NCBI GenBank assembly: GCA_020226215.1
Contig: CM035236.1
Span: 59,563,809-59,627,808 of the forward strand
DNA length: 64,000 nt
Reading direction: 5' to 3'
From: Sindora glabra
Lineage: Eukaryota; Streptophyta; Magnoliopsida; Fabales; Fabaceae
The position numbers and the translations under genes are program-made. The notes under the pieces were generated by a model. It did not search any database and was not told the origin of the DNA. It worked only from the letters and a program-made list of their open reading frames with translations. Below, piece after piece: positions 1 to 12,455 of this stretch (position 1 is its first letter; each line of letters starts with the position of its first letter).

Positions 1-99
1 GTTGGTGCGAAGGATTTAGGGTATCAATGGGTGTAAATCTAGGTGGATACATTGAGATGCTTAGGGGAGGTACATTTTGATATTGATTCTAATTCTGAT

Positions 100-2350
100 T
101 CAAAGATACTCCTTCTCCAATTTTCTTCTATTCTAAAAATGGTAAAATTTTTCATGATTATTTCTAGTTGCTTTTTCAACTTATCAATGTCCTACTTCAT
201 TTGTTCTTGGTTTCTGTATATATCTTCCATGATCTTTGCTTAGGAACAAGTCCAATATGGATGTAAAGTAAGCAAGGTTTCTCCTTTAAGATGAGCTATG
301 ATGCTTTACCCTTTTAGACACATGGATGAATAATGAATATGTATATATTCAAACAATATACGAATGTAATGATATGATTATGTGATAATGATATTGCTAA
401 AAGGTCACTCATTCTATTATATATATTAAGGAAATGATTACACAATTTATTGTTATCAATCATAAACTTCAAGTTTTAGTAGAATTAATCAAGCTACTCT
501 AAATCTTTGCTAATATTAAAGAGGAATTCTTGAGCATTACTTGGTGGAAGTTTTACTTCAATTTCCCAAGTTATCCTTGCCTTCTTTTAAGTCTTCTCAA
601 TAACTATCATTATTTCTCCAATCAATTTGTTTGTCTATTGTTAAACCTCATTTGATTTCTTCTCTATTTCTATACTATCATCTTGCAATATGTTATTTTG
701 CAATCTTAATTGATGAATTGTACCATGATCCGCCTCTAATTGCTAACTTAGATCTTGTAATTGTAATTAAAGATCAAGTTTCTCATTTTCATATTTACTG
801 CTTTTTCTTTTAATGATTTCTTCAAGACCTTGACATTTTTGCTTGAACTCCCTTATTTTATAATGTACTTTTTGAAGCTTTTGATGATGTTTCAAAGCTT
901 CTTCTTAGTATGACTTTTGTAACTCCCATACTCTTTCCTTATCTTTGTTCGACTTATTAACCTATATATCTTTCTCAGTTAATAACTTCTTATTTTTGGC
1001 AATCATTATGGCTTGTTACTCTTGAGCTTGATAATATGTCACTTCATACTTTGCCTCTGCCTCAGCCTAGTAATCAATTGGTTTAGGAAACAAATGCATT
1101 GGTGGTCTGAGGCTTTTAACCTTAAAGGTAATGAAGCCTTTCCCCCTACTTGCTTGCCATAGTAAATACCCTTAGTTATTGCATTAGAGAATTATCTAGC
1201 TTCTACTTGATATACTAGCTTCCAAGCTTCAATAACTTCTTTAATCTTTAATAGTTAGGCCTTATCTTCGTAGGAATATTCCATATCAGATAACCCATAG
1301 GTTATTAGAATGAATTGTTTAAACCCTTATTATCTTTATAAGACTTCTTTCAATTCTTTGAAATAATTAATCTATTAGTTTCTAAATGGTGTTTGCTATG
1401 GCCAATTGTTAGTAATGAATTCTTGCAAAGGATTCTTATTTATATAATGATAGGGTGTGAACTTAACCTTAGGATATTGAAAGCAACCAACATTAAAGAG
1501 GTGACTAAGCATTCACACTATTAATAATTAAGCACAACCCTTGAATTGACTTTTTCCTCTTATCCAACAATAATTAAGTGATGTAATTATTTCTGCCAAA
1601 ATCATTGGGACCGAATTAATTTTATGCTTGATCTTTTCAAATAACTTGATTACATGCCCATCTATATGTCCTCTTGCTTTAGGAAATATTACCAAACTAT
1701 AAATAGCCAAGGATAGCATTGCTAAACCATGATTACTATTAATGTATTCTTAAGCAAACCTCAACAAGTAATCTATAGGCAAATAACAACTATCCTTTTT
1801 TTCTTTCACGTGCTTTGCTATTTCATTAGTTTGAACTTCTATCATTTTCACCAATTGTCTTGTAGCCTTTTTGCTCTCGTGAAAATATATCTTATCTTTT
1901 GTGACGATTGTAATATCAAGAAGCTCCTTATAATTTTCAATGGTAGGAGTCATGTCATGTTAATTGAATATAAAGCAGCAATAAAATGGATCCCAAAAAT
2001 ACAACATAGCTTTCAATATAGGGATGTTATTTGGAATAAATAACAAATGTGCAATATTTCCACACTTATCTTTAACAGCATCTTTCTTTTCCATCTTATG
2101 CCAAATTTAGATCCAAGGTTTCATATCATTCTACTCAATCTATTTTTCCTATTTCAGGCAATTGTGAAGTATTCCCTTTTTAAAGATAATCCTTTTTTTT
2201 TTAATAAGTGGTCTCAGATTCTTGTAATATTAATCCTTGAAGTTCATAATCAACTGCAAATTCAATACTTTATTTTTCCATGTTTTAAACAAGCTCAAGT
2301 AATATGAATGGCCTTTAATAATATCTATATATGATGAAATACAAGATGTC
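100..2350 (-). pseudogene. Decayed gag-like gene of a large Ty3/gypsy element (DUF7745-type domain plus coiled coil)
   Basis: Read on the minus strand, 1953-1528 gives two adjacent open blocks. One contains the words YSLVIFPKARGHIDGH and ILAEIITSLNYC and ends in FKGCAQLL. These match, from memory, the conserved core of the gag-like DUF7745 proteins of large plant retroelements, which read LVIFPxALGHID...ILAETxRSLxxCxxxGxGxFxGCAQLL. Further along the minus strand, from about 1080 to 600, a glutamate/lysine-rich stretch interrupted by stops reads like the long coiled coil that follows this domain in that family. Stops and frame changes occur throughout, so no protein is made. The element runs off the left edge of the window; its protease and polymerase would lie beyond position 1. 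The domain name is from recall, not a search. Confidence 0.6.
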
Positions 2351-2639
2351 AAGGAACAAAAACAACAATCACACTTAGTTAAAATAAGATTAAATCCATT
2401 CAAGTTTAATTTCTAAAATGAGGGCTACCCATTCAGTTGAACTAATATATGGCTTAATGATTGTTTGTTGAGTAAATTTGCACGGCTTAGATAAAAGAGT
2501 TCTCTCATGTATTTTACAAGGATTTTTCCTTAAGCTTGAAATTTCCTCTTCTAGAATAAACTTTTTCTTAAATAAGGTGATTCTAAATTTACTCTAATTT
2601 ATGCCAAGTTAAAGTTCTATAACACCTAATTGATAAAAG

Positions 2640-3230
2640 GTCTCCAAATTGTCTTTACTATCACCATCATAGACTGGCAAGGTTCCCAGTCCTCACCTAT
2701 AATAGGTTACAAATGGAAAAAGTTCAATTTGAGTGAGGGTGTTTCACCAGCCTACATGAAGATCGATGATCCCATGAAGGTATCTCCCTTAGCTAATCCT
2801 AAAAGGTAATGTAAAGCCTAAGTAGGAGGTTTATTAGGCTTGTGATATATATGTGAGATCCATAAAGCATAATGTGTGAGAAAGAACATCAACTATTTCA
2901 CAATCTTTGCAAAACTAAATTACATAAAATAAATAAAAATAACCATAATAAGATAAACAAGATAAACACATGTAAGAAAACATTAAACCAATATAGACCA
3001 AGAAAATCTAAAGTTAAGATAGAAAAAGAAGAAACATAATAGCCTAACTCCAATTTATTCCCAATAAAGTCGCCAAGCTATCAGATAGGTTTTGTAGTTG
3101 ATGGTGGGAGGCAAACAACTTCATGCCTCCTTGTAATGTTCGAGTATGAAAAGAAAGAAAATAAAGTCACCACCAATCATTTTTTATTCTAATTCTATCT
3201 TAAAAATATATTATAATAGTTCTTATTATA
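2640..3230 (-). repeat. Leader or LTR region of the gag-like element
   Basis: The stretch lies just upstream (minus strand) of the gag-like remnant. It contains GGTGGGAGGCAAACAACTTC and two copies of a word close to AAAGTCGCCA / AAAGTCACCACCAATCA, around 3069 and 3164. Similar AGTCGCCACCAATCATTTTT strings are familiar from the LTR or untranslated leader of large plant gypsy elements. I could not find a convincing LTR terminus or primer-binding site, so the boundary between LTR and leader is open. Confidence 0.35.
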
Positions 3231-4040
3231 CTATATGTGTATTTTTATATAAAATGTGACTGGTATGTCATACCTTATAATATCAAAAGTGATGTATGAT
3301 CCTTGTAAAAATGGGTAGTTTAAAGTTATTACTTTTTGAAATAATATATATGCCCACAACAATTGTCACAAAATGATATTATGAAAATATATATTTTTTA
3401 ATAAAAATAAGAAAAGAAATTTTTTAGACACCGCTCTTGTAATATTGTGACAATACTCACATATTTTAATTAATTTTATTTTTTAAGATTTTATAAAATA
3501 TTAATATGATTATTTTAATTTTAGTTGACTTGGTGTAAAATTTGTTCAACTTCATAGTAGGATTTGAATAAAATAAAATACCTTAATAATATTAAGTACC
3601 GTCATAATAATACTTATAATTGGATTACTTAACTTTGATATTTCATTGGCATAAATTTTATTATTTTTGAAATATTTTTATTTTAATTTTTTTGAAAATT
3701 TTCTATTTTATTATTTTAAAAGATTTTTATTTTGTAATATAGCTTTTAAATGATAAGATAAAGAAAAACTATTTTAAGTAATCTTATTTATTTATTTAAA
3801 AAACTACCAAATCAATAATTTTTAATTTAGAGTATCAAATTTATCCAATTTCATGACTAAATCTAAATAAAAAAATTATTTTGAAAAATTAAAATTATAA
3901 TTTCAATATTAATTCATAATTTTTAAAGCATTAAATTTGTCTAATTTTATAGATAAATTTGAATGAAGAAATTATTCAAAAAATTTAAATTATATTATCT
4001 ATACTTATAATTAATTTTAATATTATTCTACCATCATAAA
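3231..4040. repeat. AT-rich DNA with short degenerate repeats
   Basis: No gene is visible. Three loosely similar blocks of 60-95 bp, around 3535, 3834 and 3925, share the pattern taaatttgtc..ttcat..a..tttgaat and suggest an old short tandem repeat. No coding sequence, RNA gene or element terminus could be recognised. Confidence 0.35.
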
Positions 4041-4770
4041 AATGTATAAAATAAATAATGAGTGCACATGATGAATATAATATAATTTTTATGTGCAATA
4101 ATATTGAAATTTTTTTTAGTTTAATTAGCTCAGCTAATTTAACTTTAAAAATATCTCTCAATTTAAGAATGTTAAAATACACTAAATTTTTGAACTATAT
4201 TAATTTTTCCATCATAGAAATTACATAAAATAATACCGTAACAATATTATTAAAACACAAGGAGGAATTTTTCTTTTAAGTAAATAAATAATAAAATAAA
4301 GAGTTATGTAGGGTGGGATGGCACAATGACTATGCCATCCCATCCATTATATCATTTTTGAAAAGGAATATCCATTTTATATTTATAATATATTACTTTT
4401 TTAAAAAATAAAAATTATAAATAAATGTATAAATGCAACAGAGTGAAATCAATTAAAATACATCATATGTAAAAAATGATAAATGTAAGATAATTTTTAT
4501 ATGCAATAATATTGAGATTTTTTTGTTTAATTAACTCATCCAATTTAATTTTAAAATATCTTTCATTTCAATAATATTAAAATAAATTGAACTTCCAAAC
4601 TATTTTAATTTATTCTATCATAGGAATTATACAAAAATAACGCCTTAACATCATATATTAAACAACAAAGTATTGGATTCTTTTCCTTAACAAAAAGGAA
4701 TAAACAAAAAATAAATAAAAGTAACAAGGGATAGGATGAAGACAATACAAGTGTTATCCCATCCTTTTAA
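4040..4770. repeat. Tandem duplication of a ~300-bp block, period ~395 bp
   Basis: Unit 1 (about 4050-4350) and unit 2 (about 4445-4770) align along their length. Shared landmarks in order: a run resembling ataatttttatgtgcaataat, a block ending in attagctc/attaactcat, ttaaaatatctttca, a block around ccatcatagaaattaca, and a final ATCCCATCC near 4336 and 4757. The copies differ by many substitutions and small indels, so the duplication is old. The second copy ends directly in front of the promoter-like stretch at 4785. Confidence 0.6.
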
Positions 4771-4779
4771 AACAATGTA

Positions 4780-4925
4780 AGCATATATATATATATATAC
4801 TACCTCATCTACATTCCATAAACACTTTTCACTTAAATTATTCTCATCAAGTTCTTCTTACACAATTTCCTCTTTTATTTCTTCCTTTTCTTTCACATCT
4901 CATATCCACCACAAATAAGGTTAGT
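4780..4925 (+). promoter_or_regulatory. Promoter-like stretch: TATA run followed by a CT-rich leader
   Basis: An alternating TA run at about 4783-4800 is followed 20-40 bp later by a pyrimidine-rich leader (4830-4910) and a possible 5' splice donor, AAATAAGG|TTAGT, near 4920. This arrangement is typical of a plant core promoter with a 5' UTR exon. No coding sequence follows that I can recognise, so it may belong to a dead gene, a non-coding transcript or a retroelement. Confidence 0.25.
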
Positions 4926-5570
4926 TTCTTTCTTTTACTCTTCTTTCTTTTTATTTCACTTCATCAATTTTTTTATCTCCTAATTTTTTTTCATACTCCT
5001 CTTAACATCATTTTTCAAAATAAACAACTGTTATAAATTTTTTTATTATAAACAAAATATTGCAATATATGCTTTGTAAATGAGAAGAAGAATTTACATT
5101 TTTGCTCGAAATTTATCTAAAACTTTCTAGGGGTGAGGGTTTTAATATCTCAAGCATTAGATTTTTAAGAAAGAAAGCAAAAGGATGTGAATCTAAAGAT
5201 TTTTTTTACTTGTTCTTCTGAAAAATTTTTGAATGCCTCTCAACTGGTTTTCATTTCCCATCTTATAAAGAAAGAATTGGATAATAAAATTTATATTAAA
5301 GATTTCTTTTTTAATTGGTTTGCCGAAAAAACAAAGAATCACCATCCATCGCACATGCTAAGTTAGCTATAATGGCTGAAAATTTTGACATCTTGTAGGT
5401 TGAAGGAGAAAATTGTGTTTCATAAGATCCAAAGTCTTGGCAGCTCCATAACCACTATTCTCTCCTTAAAAAAAAACTTAACTTACCTTGCATAAATTTT
5501 TATTATTTTTATTTTTTAAAATTTGTTATTATATTTTGTTTTAGTTATATAATTATGTAAATAAAATTAG
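4926..5570 (+). other. Intergenic, no gene recognised
   Basis: The stretch is T-rich and without a sustained open frame. A short ATG frame near 5372 stops after eight codons. Nothing else is supported. Confidence 0.4.
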
Positions 5571-7795
5571 GTGTTGACGCTAATTAGGTCTCTATTGTTA
5601 AGCTACCATTAATTTTAAATGATGTAGCAAATTGTTTGCTATTTGCCAACTTGGAATTGCTACATAAACATAGCAAATTTATTTAGTTCCTTATATTTTC
5701 ATGAATTTTTAAATAGATCCCTATACTTCTTTAAAATTTTGAATTAAGTCCTCGTTGAATGGAAGAAAGAAAGAAAAGGAAAAGAAAGAAAGAAAAATAA
5801 TAAAGTATGATATTTAAATTTAAATTCTAAATTTACTGTCATTGATATTGAGGTACACTAAATATATATTAAATAATTAAAATAATTTAAATAATATTTT
5901 TTAGTAAACTACTAATAATTTATAATTTTATTAGCTAAAAATATTACAACATTTAATAAAATTAAAGTTTAGATCTTGTCATAAATTAAAATAAGATAAT
6001 TACACATTAAGTAATTCAAATAAATTATGTACTAAGACTTTTAAATAAGATTAAATAATTTATTTATTTTTAATGTAGATACATTAATTTTCAATTATGT
6101 CAATATCTTTAACACTTGGCTTGTCCAGCACTACTATGAAAATTACCAATAAGCTTTAAGGAAAAAAATGGTTTTGAATCCTTAAGCATCTAATGGGTGA
6201 ATATTTCAAAATATCCTTCTTACTACTTGTACAAATTGCATTCAGGCATAAATATATTAGATTTGTCTTGTTTTCCCTTTATTTTATGTTCTATTATCCA
6301 ATTGATAAATTTTAAAAGAAATGAATAAAATTAAAAAAATGAAATTTTTTTCTTTTTTCTTATTTAGATGAAGATAAAATAAGAAGAAAATAATTTTTCT
6401 TTACTTGTTTAGATAAAAAAATTAAATTAAGTTGAATGATAAATTTAATTACCTTTCAAATGAAATTCTAACTTGAATAATCAAAGGAAAAATTATAACA
6501 AATCAATTTTACACTCATTCTTTATCTGTATGTGCTAAAAAAAATTCCTACTATTTTTTTCCGTCTGTCCAATTTTTATCCTATAATCAAGTAAAAAATT
6601 TATTTTTTTACTAATTTTATTTTTAAAAAAATAATTTTCTACAAAAATAAACACATACTTAGAAATGGTTCATTCTTTAATTGTTATTCATAATTATATG
6701 TTAGAAATACTTTTCAAATACCGTTAAGAAATATATGTTATCTTTTATGAAATCATCTTTATTTACATTAACATATTTGGGCAATAGATTTATAGTATGT
6801 TTTTAATTAAAAGTTACAAAAAATTTTAAGTATTCAATTAAAAAATTTTAAGGTATAAATGCTTAGATTAAAAAATTATAAAATTAGAAGAACTTGAAAT
6901 GTAATTTGAGCTTTTTTTAAAAAAAAATGAAATTCGTGTAAATACTATTTATGAAAATAATCAACTTGTACACAAAAATGTAGTAAGTGAATTTCATCTA
7001 TATAGAACTATTGATCTATTTAAATATACGAATTGTCAATAGTGTCGATTGTATGATATTATTTATAGGTAAAATTATATTGTAGGCCCTTGCTTATATG
7101 TTTGATTATTAGTAGCAATTAAGGTAAAGAAATAATATATAACTAATAAAATGGGTTAGATTTGTTTAGGTATGCATAATAAAATAATAAATTATTTAGC
7201 ATGAAAAAATATATATAATTTTGTCAAATTAAATAATTAAAATAATTATATTTCTAATTTTTGAATTTATTAAATTATTTTACTATTTATCATAAAAATA
7301 TAAATAATTATTCATTCTTATTTATAAGTTTTAGTAAATTTTTTATTCGAATTACTTAATGTGTATTTAGCTTACTTCCATTTATAACAAACTCTAAAAT
7401 TTAATATTATTAAATGGTATAGTATTTTTAGTTAATCAAATTCTAAATTATTAGTATTTTATTAAAAATATTATTTAAATTATTTAATATGTCTTTAGTT
7501 TACCTTAATATCAATGATACTAAAATCAAATTTTGAATTTAATTATCATGCTTTACTTTTTTTATTTTTTTTCCTTTTCTCTTCTTTCTTACATTTATTA
7601 GAGACCTAATTCAAAATTCTACTAAAGTATAGGAATTTATTTAAAAAACTCATCAAAGTATAAGGATCTAGATTGTATTTACTATGCTTATGTGGCAATT
7701 GAATTGGCATCTTTTAAGTCTAGTCAACAAACATTTTGCATGTCATCTAAAATTGATAATAAATTAATGGCAAGAACCTAATTTGAATTTGAATG
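5571..7795. mobile_element. DNA-transposon-like element with ~520-bp terminal inverted repeats
   Basis: The left arm (about 5571-6095) is repeated in inverse orientation at about 7225-7795. Landmarks from outside inward on both arms: a block close to AATTAGGTCTCT / AATTAGGTTCTTG, GATGACATGCAAA-like / GATGTAGCAAATTG, ACATAAGCATAGTAAAT / ACATAAACATAGCAAAT, CCTTATACTTT / CCTTATATTTT, TTTTGAATTAGGTC / TTTTGAATTAAGTCC, then a purine-rich run and TATTGATATTAAGGTA / CATTGATATTGAGGTACAC. Pairing continues to ACACATTAAGTAATTC, which is identical in both arms. About 1.1 kb of AT-rich DNA without a transposase lies between. Long repeats of this kind, with 'ggtcccta..ctttt' sub-motifs, are typical of non-autonomous Mutator-like elements; that assignment is inference. 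I could not fix a target duplication. Confidence 0.7.
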
Positions 7796-7899
7796 AAAGT
7801 ATCAAATTCAAAACTTTTAAACTATAAGTATTCACTTAGAAAAAAAAATAAAAAAGTACAAAGACCTAGAGTATAATTTAACCTAAAAATAATTAAATA

Positions 7900-9250
7900 A
7901 GAAAATAATTAATTCATAAACATAATAAATAATTAAAACCACCTTATGACTCTCTTCATTCTTAACCATTTACAAACATAACTTTATTCCTCCTATTACT
8001 TTAGCTATTCATAAACTATTTTTAATTTTAATACCATTTTACAATATTTCTATAAGAGTCCATTCATTTCACATTACTATTCCATAACACACCCTTGAAT
8101 CTCCAAAATCAAACATAACAACATAATCATAAACATATATCAATTATAATCACATATCCTTTGGAAATTTCATCATCAAAATAATAAAGCTCTAAGAAGC
8201 AATTTTGGCACTCATATTCGAGTATATACTCATTTATGCCAATCAAAAAGCTCCCATATTGTGACACTTAAGTATATACTCAAATATAGACATTCAAAGA
8301 GCAATTCTGGATTTGTACTTGCTTACATACTCAAGTAAAATGTCCAAATTTGCAAATGTTTTGCAAAAACATTATAAATATGGTCAAACTTCCCCAAATC
8401 TAACACATACACATCAATAAATCCAAAAACCAACACAAATTCACCATCTACACATATTCCTATACTACTAACAATTTATGCCATAACATTTCGTTTCATC
8501 AACTAAATCAATTTTGGTAGCATAATAACATCAACACTTTATTAAATGAAACCATGCATAAAATCATTAGCTTTTAAGTAGTTTATCTTCTTATAGTGGC
8601 ATGGAGGACATGAGAAAAGGTTAGAAGAATGCTTGGCTTGCCTTATACCATAACAATTTAACCCTAAATTAGAAGAAGAATCTCAATTCCAACTTAGCTT
8701 CCATTATCAAATAAAACTTGTATATCTACTAACTAAAACTTAGTTTCTAGGAAGAATATCTTAATTGAAGATATGTAGGTAATGTTTCTTGAAGTTTCCT
8801 AACTAAATCTGTTACCAAAGCTAATAGATTTGGAATGGAGAAATTGCAAAGAAGGAGACGAGGGATAGAGACGCTTGATTGGTTTTCAGAACCAAATGGA
8901 TATACACTTGATTGGTTTTTAAACCAAATGTGTTCTAAGTACCTTTAGAACATATAAGGTGACTTTGGGTATTTTTTAGGGCATTTTTGTAATTTAAAAG
9001 TAAATGAGGAGTGAAATTGGAATAAAAATTTCTAAATTTCCTTTGTACACACCTATTTAAACTTAATTTCATACTACTTTCAATCCAATTTAATTATTTC
9101 CATATTTGCTATAAAACTTTATTTTTCTCAATTTAATTCTCACCCTAAATGTATTCATAACAAATAAATAATTATCATGTGCATATAAATCCTAATAAAA
9201 TAAATTAATTAAATCCTAATTTTTTCTAAAGGGTTTAACCCTAATTTGTT
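7900..9250 (-). repeat. LTR remnant carrying palindromic sub-repeats
   Basis: The stretch reads like the minus-strand LTRs elsewhere in the window: A/C-rich with a gag-free untranslated character and a 'TTTTGGCACTC' block. It contains a perfect 12-bp palindrome GAGTATATACTC (8219-8230) and a near copy AAGTATATACTC at about 8270. Further along, 8875-8930 holds two copies of CTTGATTGGTTTT, each ending in ACCAAATG. No termini or coding sequence were found. The assignment rests on overall resemblance only. Confidence 0.35.
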
Positions 9251-11040
9251 AGCCTATATAAGTTAACTCAAATCAACATATTATCAAACATAATTCAATT
9301 AATATAGAAAGTTTCTCGAGTTCAAACTGATGATAATATTTTGCTTTGAATTCACTTTGATTGAAATTATAAAGTTTAAAGTTTAGCTTAATTCAAACTC
9401 AATTTAAATAAGATTCAATCTTAAAATATATTTAAATATCCCAATAAGAATTGTAAATTAATTATATGAATAATTCTAATATAATTTAAAATTATAAGAA
9501 TAAAAATGTATTAAAATTTTTCATACACTTTTTAAAATATATAAAAAAGTATCTTCTAAATAGTATATATATTATATTATTTAATATATAAAAATATGGA
9601 CCAACATGATATATTGACAGGCTAAGTTTAAAAAAATACAACCTAACTTATTTTATAAAATAGGCTAGAAGCTTGGTGCATACCGATTCTATTTTTAAAA
9701 TAGAGCATACTAGATTAGATTAGATTAGAAATGAGTTAAGTAACCATTAAGGCATTAACCCACGTGACGGGTGACCCTCTTCAAGTCCCGTAAAGAAGGG
9801 AGCTTACTTTGGATTTTAGAACAACGCAAAGTTTAACATCTTAAGCCTCACAACATCTTTGTTTTGCTTTTTAATTGTTGCGTAAATTACTTTCCCACTC
9901 CACTTCTAAGATTAGGAGTAAATATACGCAAATCTTCTTGATTTTAAAAAATACCGTAATCATTCTTTGAAAGATGTTAAAATTTTGCATCTCTCCCCCA
10001 CCCCCAGTCTGACGTTCTATTTGGATTGATTATTTTCTATTATTTTTTCCAAAATTTTATGACTATTTTGCCCTTCTAAATATTAAATAAACAAAACGTT
10101 ATTTTTGCTAGTGAGTATATTACCCAAACCGAAGATACCATGTTGTACTCTTTATAGGGTTTATTTTCTTCTGTCATGCACCATTACTGAAATATACTCA
10201 AGGAATAAATTAAAATAAAACCTATAGTTTAAGTTTAGTGATATTGTTTTAACTACTTAAAATATTTTAAATTCAAAGAAAGAAGGAATAAATTTTAGAT
10301 TCAAAATTAACATATTATTACATAAGTAATTGTAATTTCAATTATAATATAATCTTCCTACATAAACCGCAATAAAATTCTATCACTTTAGCAACACAAT
10401 TATAAAAAATAATATAACAAATAAAATACAAATAACAAGAGTTGTAAAAATAAAGTATTTATTATGTTATAACTATTTAAGACACTTCAATTTAAAATAA
10501 AAAGGATAAAAAGGATAAAAGAAAATATTAGTCAACTTATATTTTCATTGTTTGAGCCTAATAAATTAAGAGTTTAAATTTGATCAACCACCAATACAAA
10601 ATTTTTTATATTATCAGTGAATAAAAAGATGATAGTTTATTAAAAAATTAATATTAATTAAGAATTCTTTTGATAGTAAAAAGATTTTAATAATTTTTTA
10701 ATAATACGATAATTCTTTTGATAATACTTGAGTAACAGTATAAAATTGATTTGCACTAATAATAGATTAAATTTAAATTTATAAATTAATTTATTAACTA
10801 TACTTAAGACTTTGATGACAAGAATACATATATCTTTTAGTAAATATTATAAAAAAATATTGAGATATATTTTTTTGATAATTTTTATTATTTAATGTGT
10901 ATTAATAAAACATTCATTTTAACAATAATTAATAATTATTTCATAATATTAGAAGTTAAGTTAGTATTTTTTAAAGTAAAATTATCTTTGTTAAATACAA
11001 ATAAGATTAGTATATCTTTTAAAAATAAAATTATTTTATT
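9250..11040. other. AT-rich intergenic DNA with a small GC-richer island
   Basis: Most of this stretch is featureless A+T. Exceptions are three GATTA units near 9712-9728 and a GC-richer island at about 9750-10020. The island contains the G-box/ABRE-like core CACGTGAC at 9761 and a run of C at about 9995. No open frame of useful length crosses the island. It could be a fragment of a promoter. Confidence 0.35.
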
Positions 11041-11928
11041 GCATATAAATGAGGATTCAATTACTTAACTTTCCTTTATTTTTAGAAATAATTCTTTTTT
11101 TTTTCTGGTTATCGAATCACGATTCACAGACCCGGCCCCTTCCTTCACCCCACAATTTTCTTTTGCCACCACCATTGCAATGTCCTCCGAACAATTCTTT
11201 GCCACCGTCACCACACCACATGGCCATTCTATTCTCAATTTCATTCAATTATCAAATGGTTATGAGGAAACTCTTAGAGAAAATCAATAAAGAAAGTGAG
11301 AAATTAATCACCAAAATCATTGAAACAAGAATCCCAATCAGAAAAATGAAAGTTTTATAATAAAATGAAAAAAAAAAGTTTTTTTTTTTCAAAAATTTGA
11401 GGAAAATTGTCAAAAGCAAAAATAAACACAAATCGAGAACCTTTGCTTCTTTCATTATAAAAACTGGCTTTGCAAAACCGAATATTTCTTTAGAAAAATT
11501 GGCGTCCCCCGAAAAGAATGAATGAAAAATGACGGGAAAATAAATATGAACAGTTGTTTTGCTAACAGGGAGGAAAGAGTGAAAGTGGCTTGGTTTCTAG
11601 CGGAGGTAAGGGGTATTTTAGAGATAAACTTTATAAGATTCGAGTGTTTCTTATTTCATTAGTTTGAGGGGAATTTTAGACATTTTCCAAAATCGATGTG
11701 GTGCCAATTTATTTATCTTAATCCCCCCCCCCCGGCGGGGGGGGGGGGGGGGGGGGGGGTGAGTAATTACCTTAACTGCTTCGCAGCTGTTAAAGATAGA
11801 GGTGCTGTCTGTCCTCTTCAAACAGTAGTAGATCAACTTCTTCCGTACGTATTCAATGATTGAATTCAAAGCCTATTTAAAAAAAGAGAAGTTTGCCAAG
11901 AAGCCTTAGATCAAAAGATATTTTCATG
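11041..11928. other. Unassigned region with a short ATG frame and a C/G homopolymer block
   Basis: A 36-codon frame starts ATG at 11180 (MSSEQFFATV...) and stops at 11288-11290. It lies in a locally GC-richer, C-rich stretch and is codon-like in look, but I recognise no family and it could be chance. At 11723-11759 there is a run of 11 C, then GGC, then 23 G. Around it the sequence is mixed, with no other signal. Confidence 0.25.
11723..11759. repeat. C11-GGC-G23 homopolymer block
   Basis: Eleven cytosines (11723-11733) are separated by GGC from 23 guanines (11737-11759). The two runs can fold into an 11-bp G:C hairpin, and the G run can form G-quadruplexes. In such an AT-rich genome it is conspicuous; it may be genuine or a gap-filling or sequencing artefact. 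Confidence 0.8.
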
Positions 11929-12455
11929 TTTTTTTGAAAATTTTATATCTTTCGTTATATTTATAGTTTAATTTCTGATCTTTATATGTGTATATTTAAA
12001 TAAAAAAAGGAGAAAACAAAGTTGAAAACTATTTTAATAAAAGGATTTGTTAGGAATCCTTCATCAAAGAAAGAAGCGCCAATTTCATGTTTTTCGAAAG
12101 TTTTTATATCTTTCATTACATTCATAATTTAATTCTTATCTTCGTATGTATACATTTAGTAGTTTAATCATTTTTATCATTATCAAAAAAAAAAGAGAAA
12201 AGTTGAAAGCTATTTTAATAAAAAGATTTGTTGGGGATCCAAGGAAAGGAGTACCAATTCCATGTTTTTCCAAAGTTTTTGTATCTTTCATTGTATCTAG
12301 AATTCAATTCCTAATTTTCGCATGTGTTCGATTAATAGTTTAATTATTCCCACCATTATTCAAAAAATAAAGAGAGAGAAAGTTGAAAGCTATTTTAACA
12401 AAAGGATTTGTTGGGGATCCTTCATCAAAAATAGGTGTACCAATACAATTTCATG
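11929..12455 (+). repeat. Three tandem units of 161, 175 and 191 bp
   Basis: Units 11929-12089, 12090-12264 and 12265-12455 each begin just after CATG. In order they contain a block close to GAAAGTTTTTATATCTTTCA, a stretch around ttcgtatgt, a purine-rich run, the word AAAGTTGAAAGCTATTTTAA, GGATTTGTTGGGGATCC (TAGGAATCC in unit 1) and a closing ACCAATTTCATG-like word. A further partial copy is suggested upstream of 11929. Unit lengths differ by small indels. Frames found across it follow the repeat and are not genes. Confidence 0.85.
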
